A DNA stretch of 40,007 nucleotides from the NCBI GenBank assembly GCA_016930275.1, contig JAFGHA010000036.1, forward strand, positions 1 to 40,007. The letters run 5' to 3'. A model generated the notes under the pieces. The model saw only the letters and a list, made by a program, of their open reading frames with translations. It did no database searches and was not told where the DNA came from. A program made the translations under genes and the position numbers. Positions 8,396-16,968 of the stretch are shown here, in pieces. Source of the DNA: Chitinispirillaceae bacterium (GTDB lineage Bacteria; Fibrobacterota; Chitinivibrionia; Chitinivibrionales; Chitinispirillaceae). Position 1 is the stretch's first letter, and each line of letters begins with the position of its first letter.

Positions 8396-10900
8396 TCAGT
8401 ACGTCAACCCGTACCCGTACTCAAACAGCGGTTCTCCACCAACCCCGTGCTTCTCGTCGGCGTGGTCGGTTCCGCTGTTGATCGGGACCTGATCAAATGT
8501 TTTCGGCCAGGTATGGCGCAGCTTTCCTGCAAAGGGCGCCTTGTTGTAGAGCACATCGGCAACACCGCCGCCTTCCGAGCCGGGGAGCCATGCCGCGACG
8601 AACGCCGAACTTTTTTCGACAGCGTCGGTGACGATCAGCGGTCGTCCCGATATCAGGATCACGATGACCGGTTTGTTGCTGTCGACGCATTTCTGCAGCA
8701 GCGCGGAGTTCGGGAGGTCGGAAAAGTTGATCGACATTTTTCCTCCCGGGTATTGGGAGCATCCCGGACAGTCGCCGGTCGTGTTCGTGTGGCCGTGATC
8801 ACCGCCTGTTTCGGCATACGGTGTTTCGCCGATTACCAGAACAATCTTGGTTGCCGAAGAGAGGTTTTCACCCGTCTGATCGTACGTGACGTTTGCCGCT
8901 CCGCCAACTTCCTTGAGTCCGTCGAGGATGGTGGTGCCGGCAATTCCCGAGTGGTTGACGTCACCCTGCCAGGTGATGGTCCATCCGCCGCACTGAGCAC
9001 CGATTTTGCTTGCCCACGGGCCAACGACAACCACCTTGTCGGTAGCCTGCAGCGGAAGAGCATTCGCCTCGTTCTTGAGCAGCACGAGTGACTTCTGCAC
9101 GCATTCCCGTGCCACCGCCCGGTGAGCTGCACTGCCGAATTCCGCACGGAGGGAGGCATTTGACTTGGCACCGGCAAAAAGGTTGAGGCGGAACTTCACC
9201 CGGAGAATCCGTTTTACCGCATCGTCAAGCCGGGTGAGCGGAACCGTGGAACTCTGTACTCGTTTGAGTGCAGCGACGTAATCCCGGACCTTCTTCTGCT
9301 GTCCGGTCTGGTCGGTGGCGCTGTATTCCATCGCGATCATCGCCATGTCGATACCGGCATTGATAGAGGCTTCCACATTATTATCAAAATAGAAATAGGA
9401 AGGATCCGTCGAGGCGAGTGCCTGCGGGATCGCATCCCAGTCGGAAAGGCAGAAACCGTTCCAGTTGAGCCCGGTCTTGAGCATATCGGTAAGTGAGAAT
9501 TTATCGGTGGTGCAGCGGATTTCGACACCCTCACGTTTCCAGGCGTTGTATGAGGGCATGATGGAGGCGAGACCTTCACCTATCGCGGCCTGGTAAGGGG
9601 GCAGATGAACGGCGCGCATGGTTGCTTCGGTGAGTTCGGTGACACCGCCGTTGACGCCGCCGGTCGTGCCGCCGTCGCCGATGAAATGCTTCGCGCAGGC
9701 AGCGACGGCATCGGGACGGGAGAGGTCACCGTAGCCCTGCAGACCGCGGACGTATGCTGCGGCCATCAGGGAGTTGATCTCCGGAGTTTCTCCGTAACCT
9801 TCGTAGGAGCGTCCCCAGCGCTCATCGCGTACTACGGAGATTGCCGGTGCAAAGTTGAGATTGATACCGAGAGCCCGCATCTCTCTGGCGGTAATGTTTG
9901 CCATCTTTGCCACCAGTGCGGTATCTCCGGTACATCCCATACCGATATTGTGGGGGAACACGGTTGCTCCTTCGACGGTGGCGTTTCCGTGCACCGCGTC
10001 GATACCGTAAAGAATCGGAATACCGAGTCTGGTTTGTGCGGCGGCATCGTGCATCGCATCGAGGTTGGATACCCACGATTCCTTGGTGTTGCTCGAGAAC
10101 GGGCAGCCGCCGCCGTTGAATACCGAGCCGTACATGTTGGTTTTCAGATCATTGGTGGAGATGATATTGACCAGCACCTCCGCGGTCTGGGCGATTTTTT
10201 CGTCGATGGTCATCAGTAATAACAGGGAATCGACCTTTTTTTCAATTGTCTCATCCAGATCGGTTACCAGGTGAAGCGTGATGTCGCCCAGATCCGCCGC
10301 AACATCCGAGTCGAGTGCTTTGGTAACAGGGATATATCCGGCTTTGGCGATGGTGAGTGTATCAGGGGTCGCGGATCGTTTGGCGAGTCTTCCGGCGGAC
10401 GGTGTGGCCGTCACTCCCGTAGTCCGCAGGGAGCCGAGCGGACTGAATTTCAGGGTAAACACCTCGGAACCCGCCGTTATTCTGATGATGTAAATTCCTC
10501 CTGCACTGCGACCGGTGAGCAATGTGCGCAGCGGGAGGGAGTATGAACCTTCCTGAAAATGCTGATTGAACAGCGGTCCGACCCTTTTACCGGTCATGTC
10601 GAACAGTTCAACCCGCAACTGTTGCGGTATTTCGCTGTAGAAAACGAGATCCTTACCGTTGATCTGGAGAGAACGACGGAATGAACTTGTGGAGCCGGTG
10701 GACTGCACGGCAGTGGTATTGATCGAGAAGGTGCCGTCGGCACCCGAGGTTGTCGTTGTTCCTTTTCCCTTCAGGGAAAGCGAAGCGTTTGCTACAGGAT
10801 TTGATTGTTTATCGACAACCCGTCCGGTTATTTCCTGGGCCGTTACGAACGTGTTGAGAGATGCTGCAAGCAGTATGCAGACCAGAGCGGGCAATCTCAT
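8396..10900 (-). CDS. GH3 beta-glucosidase with N-terminal accessory modules
   Basis: The product is 834 aa. The ATG at 10900 is chosen because AAGGAG lies 5 bases upstream and a signal peptide (MRLPALVCILLAASLNTFVTAQ) follows at once; the frame is open further upstream. Residues 23-60 form a carboxypeptidase-regulatory-like beta domain (ITGRVVDKQ..ADGTFSI). Residues 76-153 resemble a sorting-tail module (ELFDMTGKRV, GGIYIIRIT) placed internally instead of at the C-terminus. The GH3 catalytic region starts near 225: LYGIDAVHG, RDERWGRSYEGYGE, KHFIGDGGT and GFCLSDWDAI with nucleophile Asp487. The second GH3 domain starts near KSLVLLKNEANALPL and ends at FEYGYGLTY, so no C-terminal tail exists. 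It would hydrolyse cellobiose and cello-oligosaccharides at the surface or in the periplasm. Confidence 0.93.
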   Translation of the reverse strand: MRLPALVCILLAASLNTFVTAQEITGRVVDKQSNPVANASLSLKGKGTTTTSGADGTFSINTTAVQSTGSTSSFRRSLQINGKDLVFYSEIPQQLRVELFDMTGKRVGPLFNQHFQEGSYSLPLRTLLTGRSAGGIYIIRITAGSEVFTLKFSPLGSLRTTGVTATPSAGRLAKRSATPDTLTIAKAGYIPVTKALDSDVAADLGDITLHLVTDLDETIEKKVDSLLLLMTIDEKIAQTAEVLVNIISTNDLKTNMYGSVFNGGGCPFSSNTKESWVSNLDAMHDAAAQTRLGIPILYGIDAVHGNATVEGATVFPHNIGMGCTGDTALVAKMANITAREMRALGINLNFAPAISVVRDERWGRSYEGYGETPEINSLMAAAYVRGLQGYGDLSRPDAVAACAKHFIGDGGTTGGVNGGVTELTEATMRAVHLPPYQAAIGEGLASIMPSYNAWKREGVEIRCTTDKFSLTDMLKTGLNWNGFCLSDWDAIPQALASTDPSYFYFDNNVEASINAGIDMAMIAMEYSATDQTGQQKKVRDYVAALKRVQSSTVPLTRLDDAVKRILRVKFRLNLFAGAKSNASLRAEFGSAAHRAVARECVQKSLVLLKNEANALPLQATDKVVVVGPWASKIGAQCGGWTITWQGDVNHSGIAGTTILDGLKEVGGAANVTYDQTGENLSSATKIVLVIGETPYAETGGDHGHTNTTGDCPGCSQYPGGKMSINFSDLPNSALLQKCVDSNKPVIVILISGRPLIVTDAVEKSSAFVAAWLPGSEGGGVADVLYNKAPFAGKLRHTWPKTFDQVPINSGTDHADEKHGVGGEPLFEYGYGLTY

Positions 10901-11390
10901 TACAACTCCTTTTGTATAAAATGAAGGTACCTGATTTCTCAGATGTATTTTTATTAGTGGGAAAAAGGCTTCTTTCGGTGCTTTTATCGTACCGGAGGTT
11001 TTTTTATTGAGTGTCTGTTCAAAATACATAACGATTCAGATACTTTTGAGCGTTATTTCGCTCACCCTGAGATATTGCTGTCAATAGACCTGAACAGTTG
11101 CTGGAATACGTTACTTTCGGATACTGCGAGGGTTCGACATTTTCGATAGACTACCTCAATGCAGGGTACTTCCCCCACCATTGTGTCCGGATTCCACTGC
11201 TTTCGAACAGGGTAGATACCGGTGGACCTGGACGGGGGGGGGGTGCCGGAAATAACAGGCCGACGTTATCGCAATTCCACATCTCTCAGGAACATACGAC
11301 TGGCGTTCCACCCGCAGTTCACTATAATCACCTGTGGATGCCGGTGCCACAGAAAGCTTTGGTGAATCAGTCTGCCGGGAACGGAAACGA
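10901..11390. other. Intergenic region upstream of GH3
   Basis: No convincing gene is seen in these 490 bases. The part next to GH3 is AT-rich and should contain its promoter, but no clear -35/-10 pair stands out. A perfect 6-bp inverted repeat TGAGCG-N6-CGCTCA lies at 11047-11064. A run of ten G occurs at 11234-11243. The far end is downstream of the conserved hypothetical gene of the nqr operon; no strong terminator is visible there. Confidence 0.5.
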
Positions 11391-11858
11391 TCAGGCAGAT
11401 ACCGGTTGGGAACAGAGCCGGAGTACATCGGCAGGTTCGATCCGGTATCTGCTGCCGCGTCCCTGAAAAAAACCGTGTTTTTTAATCATATGGATACCAA
11501 GCCGGGTTATGAACAGGGTGGTTTTTTTCTCTTCCTCATATATCATCACTTCACCTTTCTGAAACACTCCGTCACCTCTGAATGGAGAAGGTATTTTACC
11601 TCGCGCTTCAAAAAGAGTGGCGCTGATTCCCGGGCCGAGCTCCACCGGATCACCCATCGCTGATTCAGCTTTCTGGAATGCCTTGGCAAGACATTTTGCC
11701 AGGTAAACACTCGTCGTTCCGAGATTCTCACACTTCTGGCGGTCATCCTCAATTATCTCTTCAACACTCCTGCGATCATCACCCAGAAAACCTTCCGCAC
11801 TGAATTTTGATGGTCCGAAGAGTATTGCCTGTTCCCGTTCGCGGGGAGAGATTTTCAT
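11391..11858 (-). CDS. Conserved hypothetical protein at the 3' end of the nqr operon
   Basis: The product is 155 aa, soluble, with no signal or membrane segment. AGGAG lies 7 bases before the ATG, and the gene begins 15 bases after nqrF stops, so it is almost certainly co-transcribed. Visible blocks are REREQAILFGPSKFSAEGFLGDD near the N-terminus, a central helical stretch, ARGKIPSPFRGDGVFQKGE, and a C-terminal HMIKKHGFFQGRGSRYRIEP. The blocks look like a conserved family, but I cannot name it. It is not NqrM: it is too long and lacks that protein's clustered Cys pairs. A role linked to NQR is suggested only by position. Confidence 0.8.
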   Translation of the reverse strand: MKISPREREQAILFGPSKFSAEGFLGDDRRSVEEIIEDDRQKCENLGTTSVYLAKCLAKAFQKAESAMGDPVELGPGISATLFEARGKIPSPFRGDGVFQKGEVMIYEEEKKTTLFITRLGIHMIKKHGFFQGRGSRYRIEPADVLRLCSQPVSA

Positions 11859-11873
11859 GTAACGTCTCCTGGT

Positions 11874-12989
11874 TCAGGCGAATTTGTCATAGTATACCTT
11901 CGCTTCAGGAAGACCCGCTTGTTTCAAAACATTCACACAGGCGTTTATCATGCCGGGAGAACCACATAGGTAGGCTTCGTGTTGTGATGCGTCGGGAACA
12001 TGGCGTGCCACCACATCGGTGATCAGACCGGTATCCCCGCTCCATCCGGTGTCAGATGGTTCATTCGACAGGGCAGGAACAAACCTGAAATTCGGCATTT
12101 CTTTTTCGAGTTGCCGTAACTCGTCGACAAGAAACAGATCCTTCTGCGTCTGAGCTCCGAAAAAGTACATCGCCTTTCTGCCGCTTTCCTTTTCCTTCAT
12201 GTCACGGAGCATGCTCCAGATGGGAGCCATGCCACTGCCTCCGGCGATAAAGAGGATGGGCGCTTCGGTTGGACGCAGATGAAATTCACCGTACGGGCCG
12301 CTCAGTCGTACTTCCTGTCCCTCCCTGAGATGTTCGAATACCCAGGTGGTACAGATACCGTTCGGTACTTTACGGATCATAAATTCGACATAATGCCGGT
12401 CGGAAGGGACCGATGAGATCGAGTAGGCCCGCATGACCGCTTCGTGACCTTTGTATTCCTCGGATTCAAGCTGGGCATATTGACCGGCGGTAAATTCGAT
12501 ATCGGTCGGTTCCAGCAGTTCGATCCGCAGTTCGAAAATGTCGTGCGTCATCTGTTTTTTAGAGATGAGTTTCCCGCGGTAGCGCTTGACGGAGAAATAT
12601 TCACGGGGGATCCGGATGGCGACATCGCTGCGGACCTTCACCTGACAGGAAAGACGGATGTTGTTTTTGCGCTCCTCGGGGCTCAGGTAGGGATCCTCCA
12701 CCGGAGTGATCATCCCGCCGCCGGCGTCAACGGTAACCTTACAGTAGGCGCAGCTGCCTCTTCCACCGCATGCGGAGGGAATGAAAATGTCCTGAGAAGC
12801 AAGCAGGGAGAGCAGTGAACCGCCGCCGTTTACCTGCAGCTTCTTTTCACCGCCGTTGATGTCGATGGTGCAGGGCCCGAAATTGAGGATATACCGTTCC
12901 GCCAGAACGAGAAGTACCGCGAGGACCGCCCCGCAGGCAACGAGAAAGAGGGTTGAAACGATAACACCGTGCGCGACGATCGGGTTCAT
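11874..12989 (-). CDS. nqrF: Na+-NQR subunit F (NADH dehydrogenase, FAD and 2Fe-2S)
   Basis: The product is 371 aa. It has an N-terminal membrane anchor (about residues 8-30), then a ferredoxin domain with Cys74, Cys80, Cys83 and Cys115 (CGGRGSCAYC ... RLSCQ) to hold the 2Fe-2S cluster. A ferredoxin-NADP reductase-type domain follows, with FAD motif RAYSIS (187-192), the phosphate and nicotinamide motif FIAGGSGMAPI, and AYLCGSPGMI near the end, finishing in YYDKFA. It takes electrons from NADH on the cytoplasmic face and feeds the sodium pump. It is slightly shorter than the usual roughly 400 residues, but all cofactor motifs are intact. One base separates it from nqrE. Confidence 0.97.
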   Translation of the reverse strand: MNPIVAHGVIVSTLFLVACGAVLAVLLVLAERYILNFGPCTIDINGGEKKLQVNGGGSLLSLLASQDIFIPSACGGRGSCAYCKVTVDAGGGMITPVEDPYLSPEERKNNIRLSCQVKVRSDVAIRIPREYFSVKRYRGKLISKKQMTHDIFELRIELLEPTDIEFTAGQYAQLESEEYKGHEAVMRAYSISSVPSDRHYVEFMIRKVPNGICTTWVFEHLREGQEVRLSGPYGEFHLRPTEAPILFIAGGSGMAPIWSMLRDMKEKESGRKAMYFFGAQTQKDLFLVDELRQLEKEMPNFRFVPALSNEPSDTGWSGDTGLITDVVARHVPDASQHEAYLCGSPGMINACVNVLKQAGLPEAKVYYDKFA

Positions 12990-12990
12990 A

Positions 12991-13599
12991 CTATACCTTT
13001 ACCATTCCCGAAAAACCTATGAAAGCAAGCGCCATGATGCCGATAATGATCAGGGTTATCGGGGAACCGGCAAGCCCTTTGGGCAGAGCCTGTTCGTTGA
13101 TCCGTTCCCGGATGCCGCCGATGATTGCAATGGCGACAAACCAGCCGAATCCGCCACCTGCACCGTAAACAAATGTCTCAAGAAAACCGTACGGTTTGTT
13201 GAGCATGAACAGCGAGATGCCGAGAATGGCACAATTGACGGTGATGAGCGGTAGAAAGATGCCGAGGGCATTGTAGAGAGACGGAGAATACCGGTCGATG
13301 ATCATTTCGATGAGCTGTACGAAAGCGGCGATTACCACGATGAACGTGATGAGCCGCAGGTAATCGAGACCGAGCGGAATCAGTATGTATTTATAAACCA
13401 GAAAATTGATCGCAGCGGTGCTTGCCGTCACGAAAATCACCGCTATTCCGAGCCCGATGCTGGTGTCCACTTTTTTTGAAACGCCGAGACAGGAGCACAT
13501 CCCGAGAAACCGGGTAAGCAGAATGTTGTCGGTAAATGCCGCCGATACGAAGATCAGCAGGACGGAAAGAAAGGTCGGTGAGTGAGCAGCCTGTTCCAT
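12991..13599 (-). CDS. nqrE: Na+-NQR subunit E
   Basis: The product is 202 aa from the ATG at 13599, chosen over an upstream in-frame start because GAGG sits just before it and the product then matches NqrE length. About six hydrophobic membrane spans are visible. FTDNILLTRFLGMCSCLGVSK holds the Cys that, with the matching Cys of NqrD, coordinates the intramembrane iron centre. VNCAILGISLFM and GGGFGWFVAIAIIGGIRER are also characteristic. NqrE rather than RnfA is supported by the nqrF-type neighbour. The start lies two bases after the nqrD stop, in a tight operon. Confidence 0.96.
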   Translation of the reverse strand: MEQAAHSPTFLSVLLIFVSAAFTDNILLTRFLGMCSCLGVSKKVDTSIGLGIAVIFVTASTAAINFLVYKYILIPLGLDYLRLITFIVVIAAFVQLIEMIIDRYSPSLYNALGIFLPLITVNCAILGISLFMLNKPYGFLETFVYGAGGGFGWFVAIAIIGGIRERINEQALPKGLAGSPITLIIIGIMALAFIGFSGMVKV

Positions 13600-13601
13600 G
13601 A

Positions 13602-14213
13602 TTACCTCTTTTCCTTCGGCAACTGGCACATACGGGCGAACCAGCTTAGTAGCCCGAGCATGAAAAAAGCACCCGGTGCCATTACCATGATCGTCCACTG
13701 GTGCCACCAGATCTGCAGTGCGGGAAGTTTATACCCGAGAATGGTGCCGAATCCCAGCGGCTCACGAACGAGAGCGATAATGATCAGCACGGCTGAATAT
13801 CCGAGCCCCATCGCGATGCCGTCAATGAAGGAGGCAATCGGTTTGTTCTGCATGGCAAAGGCCTCGGCCCGTCCCATGATAATACAGTTGGTGATGATAA
13901 GCCCCACATAGGGGCCGATGAACCGGTGGATCTCCGGAGCGGTCGCCTTTATTATAATGTCAACCATCATGACAAACGTTGCAATGATGAGTACCTGCAC
14001 GATCATCCGGATCCGTGCCGGGATCTGTTTGCGCAGCAGTGATATCGTCAGACTCGACATTGCGGTGGAGAAGATAAGCCCCGCGCACATGAAAAGGGTG
14101 TTGGCGAGCAGGTTCGTTACCGCAAGGGTCGAACAGATGCCAAGCACCTGCACAAATATCGGATTGTTTTTCCAGAAACCGTCGTAGAACAGTGTTTTCA
14201 CCGGAGCTGCCAT
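13602..14213 (-). CDS. nqrD: Na+-NQR subunit D
   Basis: The product is 203 aa with about six membrane spans. It carries VQVLGICSTLAVTN, whose Cys pairs with that of NqrE at the intramembrane iron site, and GLIITNCIIMGRAEAFAMQNKP, the family signature. The Trp-rich loop LQIWWHQWTIM precedes the last span. The start overlaps the nqrC stop (TGATG), so translation is coupled. Confidence 0.96.
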   Translation of the reverse strand: MAAPVKTLFYDGFWKNNPIFVQVLGICSTLAVTNLLANTLFMCAGLIFSTAMSSLTISLLRKQIPARIRMIVQVLIIATFVMMVDIIIKATAPEIHRFIGPYVGLIITNCIIMGRAEAFAMQNKPIASFIDGIAMGLGYSAVLIIIALVREPLGFGTILGYKLPALQIWWHQWTIMVMAPGAFFMLGLLSWFARMCQLPKEKR

Positions 14214-14875
14214 CAGTTGAACCTCCTTCCCGTTGCCGACGAAGAATCCGCCATCTCCCGTGAGTCATAGGCTGTTTTAAAGGCGGCAAGTTCACTGTTG
14301 ATAATCCGTTCGAGTGCCATGGAGGTCTGCGTGGCGCCGGTAATCGCATCCACCCGGTGGGAACCGTCGGTTGCATCGGGTTTGCCGAAGGTGATCTGTT
14401 TCGATTCATCCCAGTTGAGCGGATACCCCTGGAACTGCTGTTTGAACCCCTCCTCCTCGATACGTGCACCGAGGCCCGGCGTCTCTTTCTGTTCAATGAT
14501 TTCCAGAGAACGGATGGTTGAAAAATCATTCGAGAGCACGAGAATACCGCTCACCCGATCCCAGAATGCTATTCCCGTAAATATGAATCCGATATCATGA
14601 GGTGCGGCTTTTCGGGTGAAAAGCTCCCACGTGCGGTTATCACCTGAAAAAGAGGTGCGTTCAATAGCACCGGCGATTGCCGTATCGTAGCCGTCGGCAG
14701 TCTGCTTACTGACGCTGATCCCGAAGGCCTTGGCGATGGTCCGGTTGCGGGAAAGGCGTTCATTGGCTTCCAGTGTTTTCTGCATGGAAAAATGAACGAA
14801 TGAGACAGCCGTCCCGCATATCGCTGAAATTACAATCATGAAACCGATCACATATACTGGTGAGGTTTTTTTCAT
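14213..14875 (-). CDS. nqrC: Na+-NQR subunit C (covalent FMN)
   Basis: The product is 220 aa: one N-terminal membrane span (about residues 8-26) and a periplasmic FMN-binding domain. ETPGLGARI (131-139) is typical of the fold, and D-A-I-T-G-A-T (176-182) is the flavinylation motif, with FMN expected on Thr182. Attachment needs ApbE, which is not in this window. The start overlaps the nqrB stop (ATGA). Confidence 0.96.
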   Translation of the reverse strand: MKKTSPVYVIGFMIVISAICGTAVSFVHFSMQKTLEANERLSRNRTIAKAFGISVSKQTADGYDTAIAGAIERTSFSGDNRTWELFTRKAAPHDIGFIFTGIAFWDRVSGILVLSNDFSTIRSLEIIEQKETPGLGARIEEEGFKQQFQGYPLNWDESKQITFGKPDATDGSHRVDAITGATQTSMALERIINSELAAFKTAYDSREMADSSSATGRRFN

Positions 14876-15915
14876 GTCGCCTTCACCTCCTTTTTTGCCG
14901 CCCGGTACCGTTTGATCCAGAGGTCAAGCGAGGGTGCGATCATGTTGCCCAGGAGTATCGAAAAGCCGACTCCTCCGGCAAAAATTGCTTTGTATCTGAA
15001 AATCACGATCATCATCCCGATGAAAGCACCGTATATCCATTGTGAGAGCGGTACCTTCGGTGCGCTTACCGGATCGGTTACCATAAATACCGCACTGTAG
15101 AGCAGGGCGCCTGAAAGCAGGGTGAAATGCAGGGGAGGAACCTGGTCGATTCCGGCGACGTTTCTGAGCAACAGATTCAGACCTGCAGCGCCAAGTATGG
15201 TTGCGAGCATGAGACGCCACTGTGCGGTTTTGGTAACGATCAGATATATCGCGCCGATAAGGATCAGGATGGCGCTGACTTCACCGATTGATCCTGCGGC
15301 GAGGATTTTCGAGGCTCCTCCGGAACTGAAAACATCGCTGATATTACCGAAAAACAGTTCCGTCCAGCCGGTGGTGAAGCCGAAATCCCTTCTGCTCCAC
15401 ATGGGGGTTGCGGCAGTGAAGGCATCAGTGACATTCAGTCCGGTCGAAGCGAGCGATGCCGGGAGGCTTTTTGCCGCGGTCATACTCCAATGAGCGAATC
15501 CGCCGGGGAAGCCGGAGAAAGCCGGAACGAATCTGCCGGTCATTTCGATGGGAAAGGTGACGTAAACAAACGCTCTGCCGACGATCGCCGGATTGAACAC
15601 GTTTTTTCCGAAACCGCCGAATACCTCCTTGCCGAAAAGAATCGCGACGATAATGCCGGTTGCAGCGATCCATATCGGGGTGGTAGGCGGGAGCGAAAGA
15701 GCGTAAAGCGTGGCGGTAACGAAGACGGCGTAGCTTACTTTTCCTTTTTTCCGGGATTCCATGTACCATTCGGTACCGTAGCCGCAAACAATCGCTACCC
15801 CCAGAAGTGCGACTACCCGCCACCCGAAAAAGTACACACCGGAAACGGCAATTGGAATAAGGGCATGGAGAACCCGAAGCATGTTTTTCTGCTTCAGCAT
15901 CGGCGGGAATTTCAT
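14872..15915 (-). CDS. nqrB: Na+-NQR subunit B (membrane, covalent FMN)
   Basis: The product is 347 aa from the ATG at 15915; GGAGAG lies 9 bases upstream, whereas a TTG two codons earlier is too close to that site. It has multiple membrane spans. GKEVFGGFGKNVFNPAIVGRAFVY (95-118) is the family signature. DAFTAATP contains Thr170, the candidate FMN-linked residue; the usual Gly before Ala-Thr is Ala here. DPVSAPKVPLSQWIYGAFIGMM near the C-terminus is also conserved. NqrB is the sodium channel and riboflavin-binding subunit. It is the first gene of this operon: nqrA, usually just upstream, is absent. Confidence 0.95.
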   Translation of the reverse strand: MKFPPMLKQKNMLRVLHALIPIAVSGVYFFGWRVVALLGVAIVCGYGTEWYMESRKKGKVSYAVFVTATLYALSLPPTTPIWIAATGIIVAILFGKEVFGGFGKNVFNPAIVGRAFVYVTFPIEMTGRFVPAFSGFPGGFAHWSMTAAKSLPASLASTGLNVTDAFTAATPMWSRRDFGFTTGWTELFFGNISDVFSSGGASKILAAGSIGEVSAILILIGAIYLIVTKTAQWRLMLATILGAAGLNLLLRNVAGIDQVPPLHFTLLSGALLYSAVFMVTDPVSAPKVPLSQWIYGAFIGMMIVIFRYKAIFAGGVGFSILLGNMIAPSLDLWIKRYRAAKKEVKAT

Positions 15916-15961
15916 TTGCAATGTCTCTCCGGATATCGCGTTGGTTTGCCGAGACGGCAGG

Positions 15962-15991
15962 TGTCTAAAAATACTCGATTATTTTTAGACA
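15962..15991. promoter_or_regulatory. Candidate operator: perfect 12-bp inverted repeat
   Basis: TGTCTAAAAATA is followed by six bases and then its exact complement TATTTTTAGACA. The element begins 46 bases upstream of the nqrB start and lies in the only gap between nqrB (minus) and the TIGR02757-ptsI cluster (plus). A 30-base dyad in a divergent promoter region is typical of a dimeric repressor or activator site. There is no T-tract arrangement suggesting a terminator for either gene. The binding protein is unknown. Confidence 0.6.
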
Positions 15992-16146
15992 TTTTACTAT
16001 TTTATTGGTGTTCGTGGTTATGTATGAACAGTTTTCATCAGGTCCGGCGACCAACGTTTGCGGATACTGATTTTAGCTTACATAACCGTACTGATGAACT
16101 ATAGAAGATATGTTTCTGCGGTGATTTTGGAAAGTGGTTTTTTACT

Positions 16147-16968
16147 ATGGACGAGTCTCGGCGACCACTTCTTCAGGAAACGGCAACCAACAGAATTCTC
16201 GAGATTTACGAGCAGTATCACCGGCCTGAATTTATCGGTCTCGATCCGCTGGTGGCACTACAGCGTTTTTCACGAAGCGAAGATCTCGAGGTGGCGGGAC
16301 TGATCGCGGCGGTTCTCTCGTACGGCCGGGTTGAAACCATCATACGGAATGTTGAATGCCTTTTCGACCTGATGGAAAATCAACCGGCGGATTTCATCGG
16401 TGCGACTTCCTTCGCAGAAAAAAAAAGGTGTTTCAAAGGGTTCAGACACCGTTTCAATGATGGCGCTGATATCGCGCTTCTGCTCCAGATAATCGGTACG
16501 TTGATTGACGAATATGGCTCCATCGAGCGGCTTTTCCTGTCTCTGTCCGATAACGGCGCGGAAAATATCCTGCACGCACTGAGCGCTTTTCACCGTTCGA
16601 TCATGGCGAAAGCAAGGCTGCGGTGCCGGACACTCTCGCGGAACTTCCGTTTTCTGGTTTCGTCTCCGGTACACGGTGGTGCCTGTAAACGGCTGAACAT
16701 GTATCTGCGCTGGATGGTCCGCCCGAACGACGGAATCGACCTCGGAGTGTGGAACTGCGTGCCAACCGCGCATCTGATGATGCCGGTCGATACGCATGTT
16801 TCAGCGGTTGCGCGGCGGTTGGGGCTTACCGGGCGTAAAAACTGTGACTGGAAAATGGCGGAAGAAATCACCGCGGGGTTGCGTACCATTGATCCGGTCG
16901 ATCCGGTACGGTTTGATTTTTCCCTCTGCAGGAGCGGGATGATTGCAGTGAGAAAGGTTGCGGCATGA
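16147..16968 (+). CDS. TIGR02757 family protein (DUF2400)
   Basis: The product is 273 aa, the usual length of this family. Characteristic blocks are the N-terminal LDPLVALQRFSRSEDLEVAGLIAAVLSYGRV, FRHRFNDGADIALLL, GACKRLNMYLRWMVRPNDGIDLGVW and MPVDTHVSAVARRLGLT. The last block resembles the helix-hairpin-helix base-excision glycosylase fold, but no activity is established for the family. The Shine-Dalgarno sequence is weak (GGAAAG far upstream). The stop overlaps the ptsI start (ATGA), so the two are translated together. Confidence 0.92.
   Translation: MDESRRPLLQETATNRILEIYEQYHRPEFIGLDPLVALQRFSRSEDLEVAGLIAAVLSYGRVETIIRNVECLFDLMENQPADFIGATSFAEKKRCFKGFRHRFNDGADIALLLQIIGTLIDEYGSIERLFLSLSDNGAENILHALSAFHRSIMAKARLRCRTLSRNFRFLVSSPVHGGACKRLNMYLRWMVRPNDGIDLGVWNCVPTAHLMMPVDTHVSAVARRLGLTGRKNCDWKMAEEITAGLRTIDPVDPVRFDFSLCRSGMIAVRKVAA

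Noticed and set aside
9605..10219. 204-codon plus-strand frame
   Set aside because: It is antisense to the GH3 catalytic domain and has no independent support.
12991..14213. RnfA/RnfE identity for the two six-span subunits
   Set aside because: The neighbours are NqrB- and NqrC-type, and NqrF has the ferredoxin-FAD-NADH layout, so NQR fits and RNF does not.
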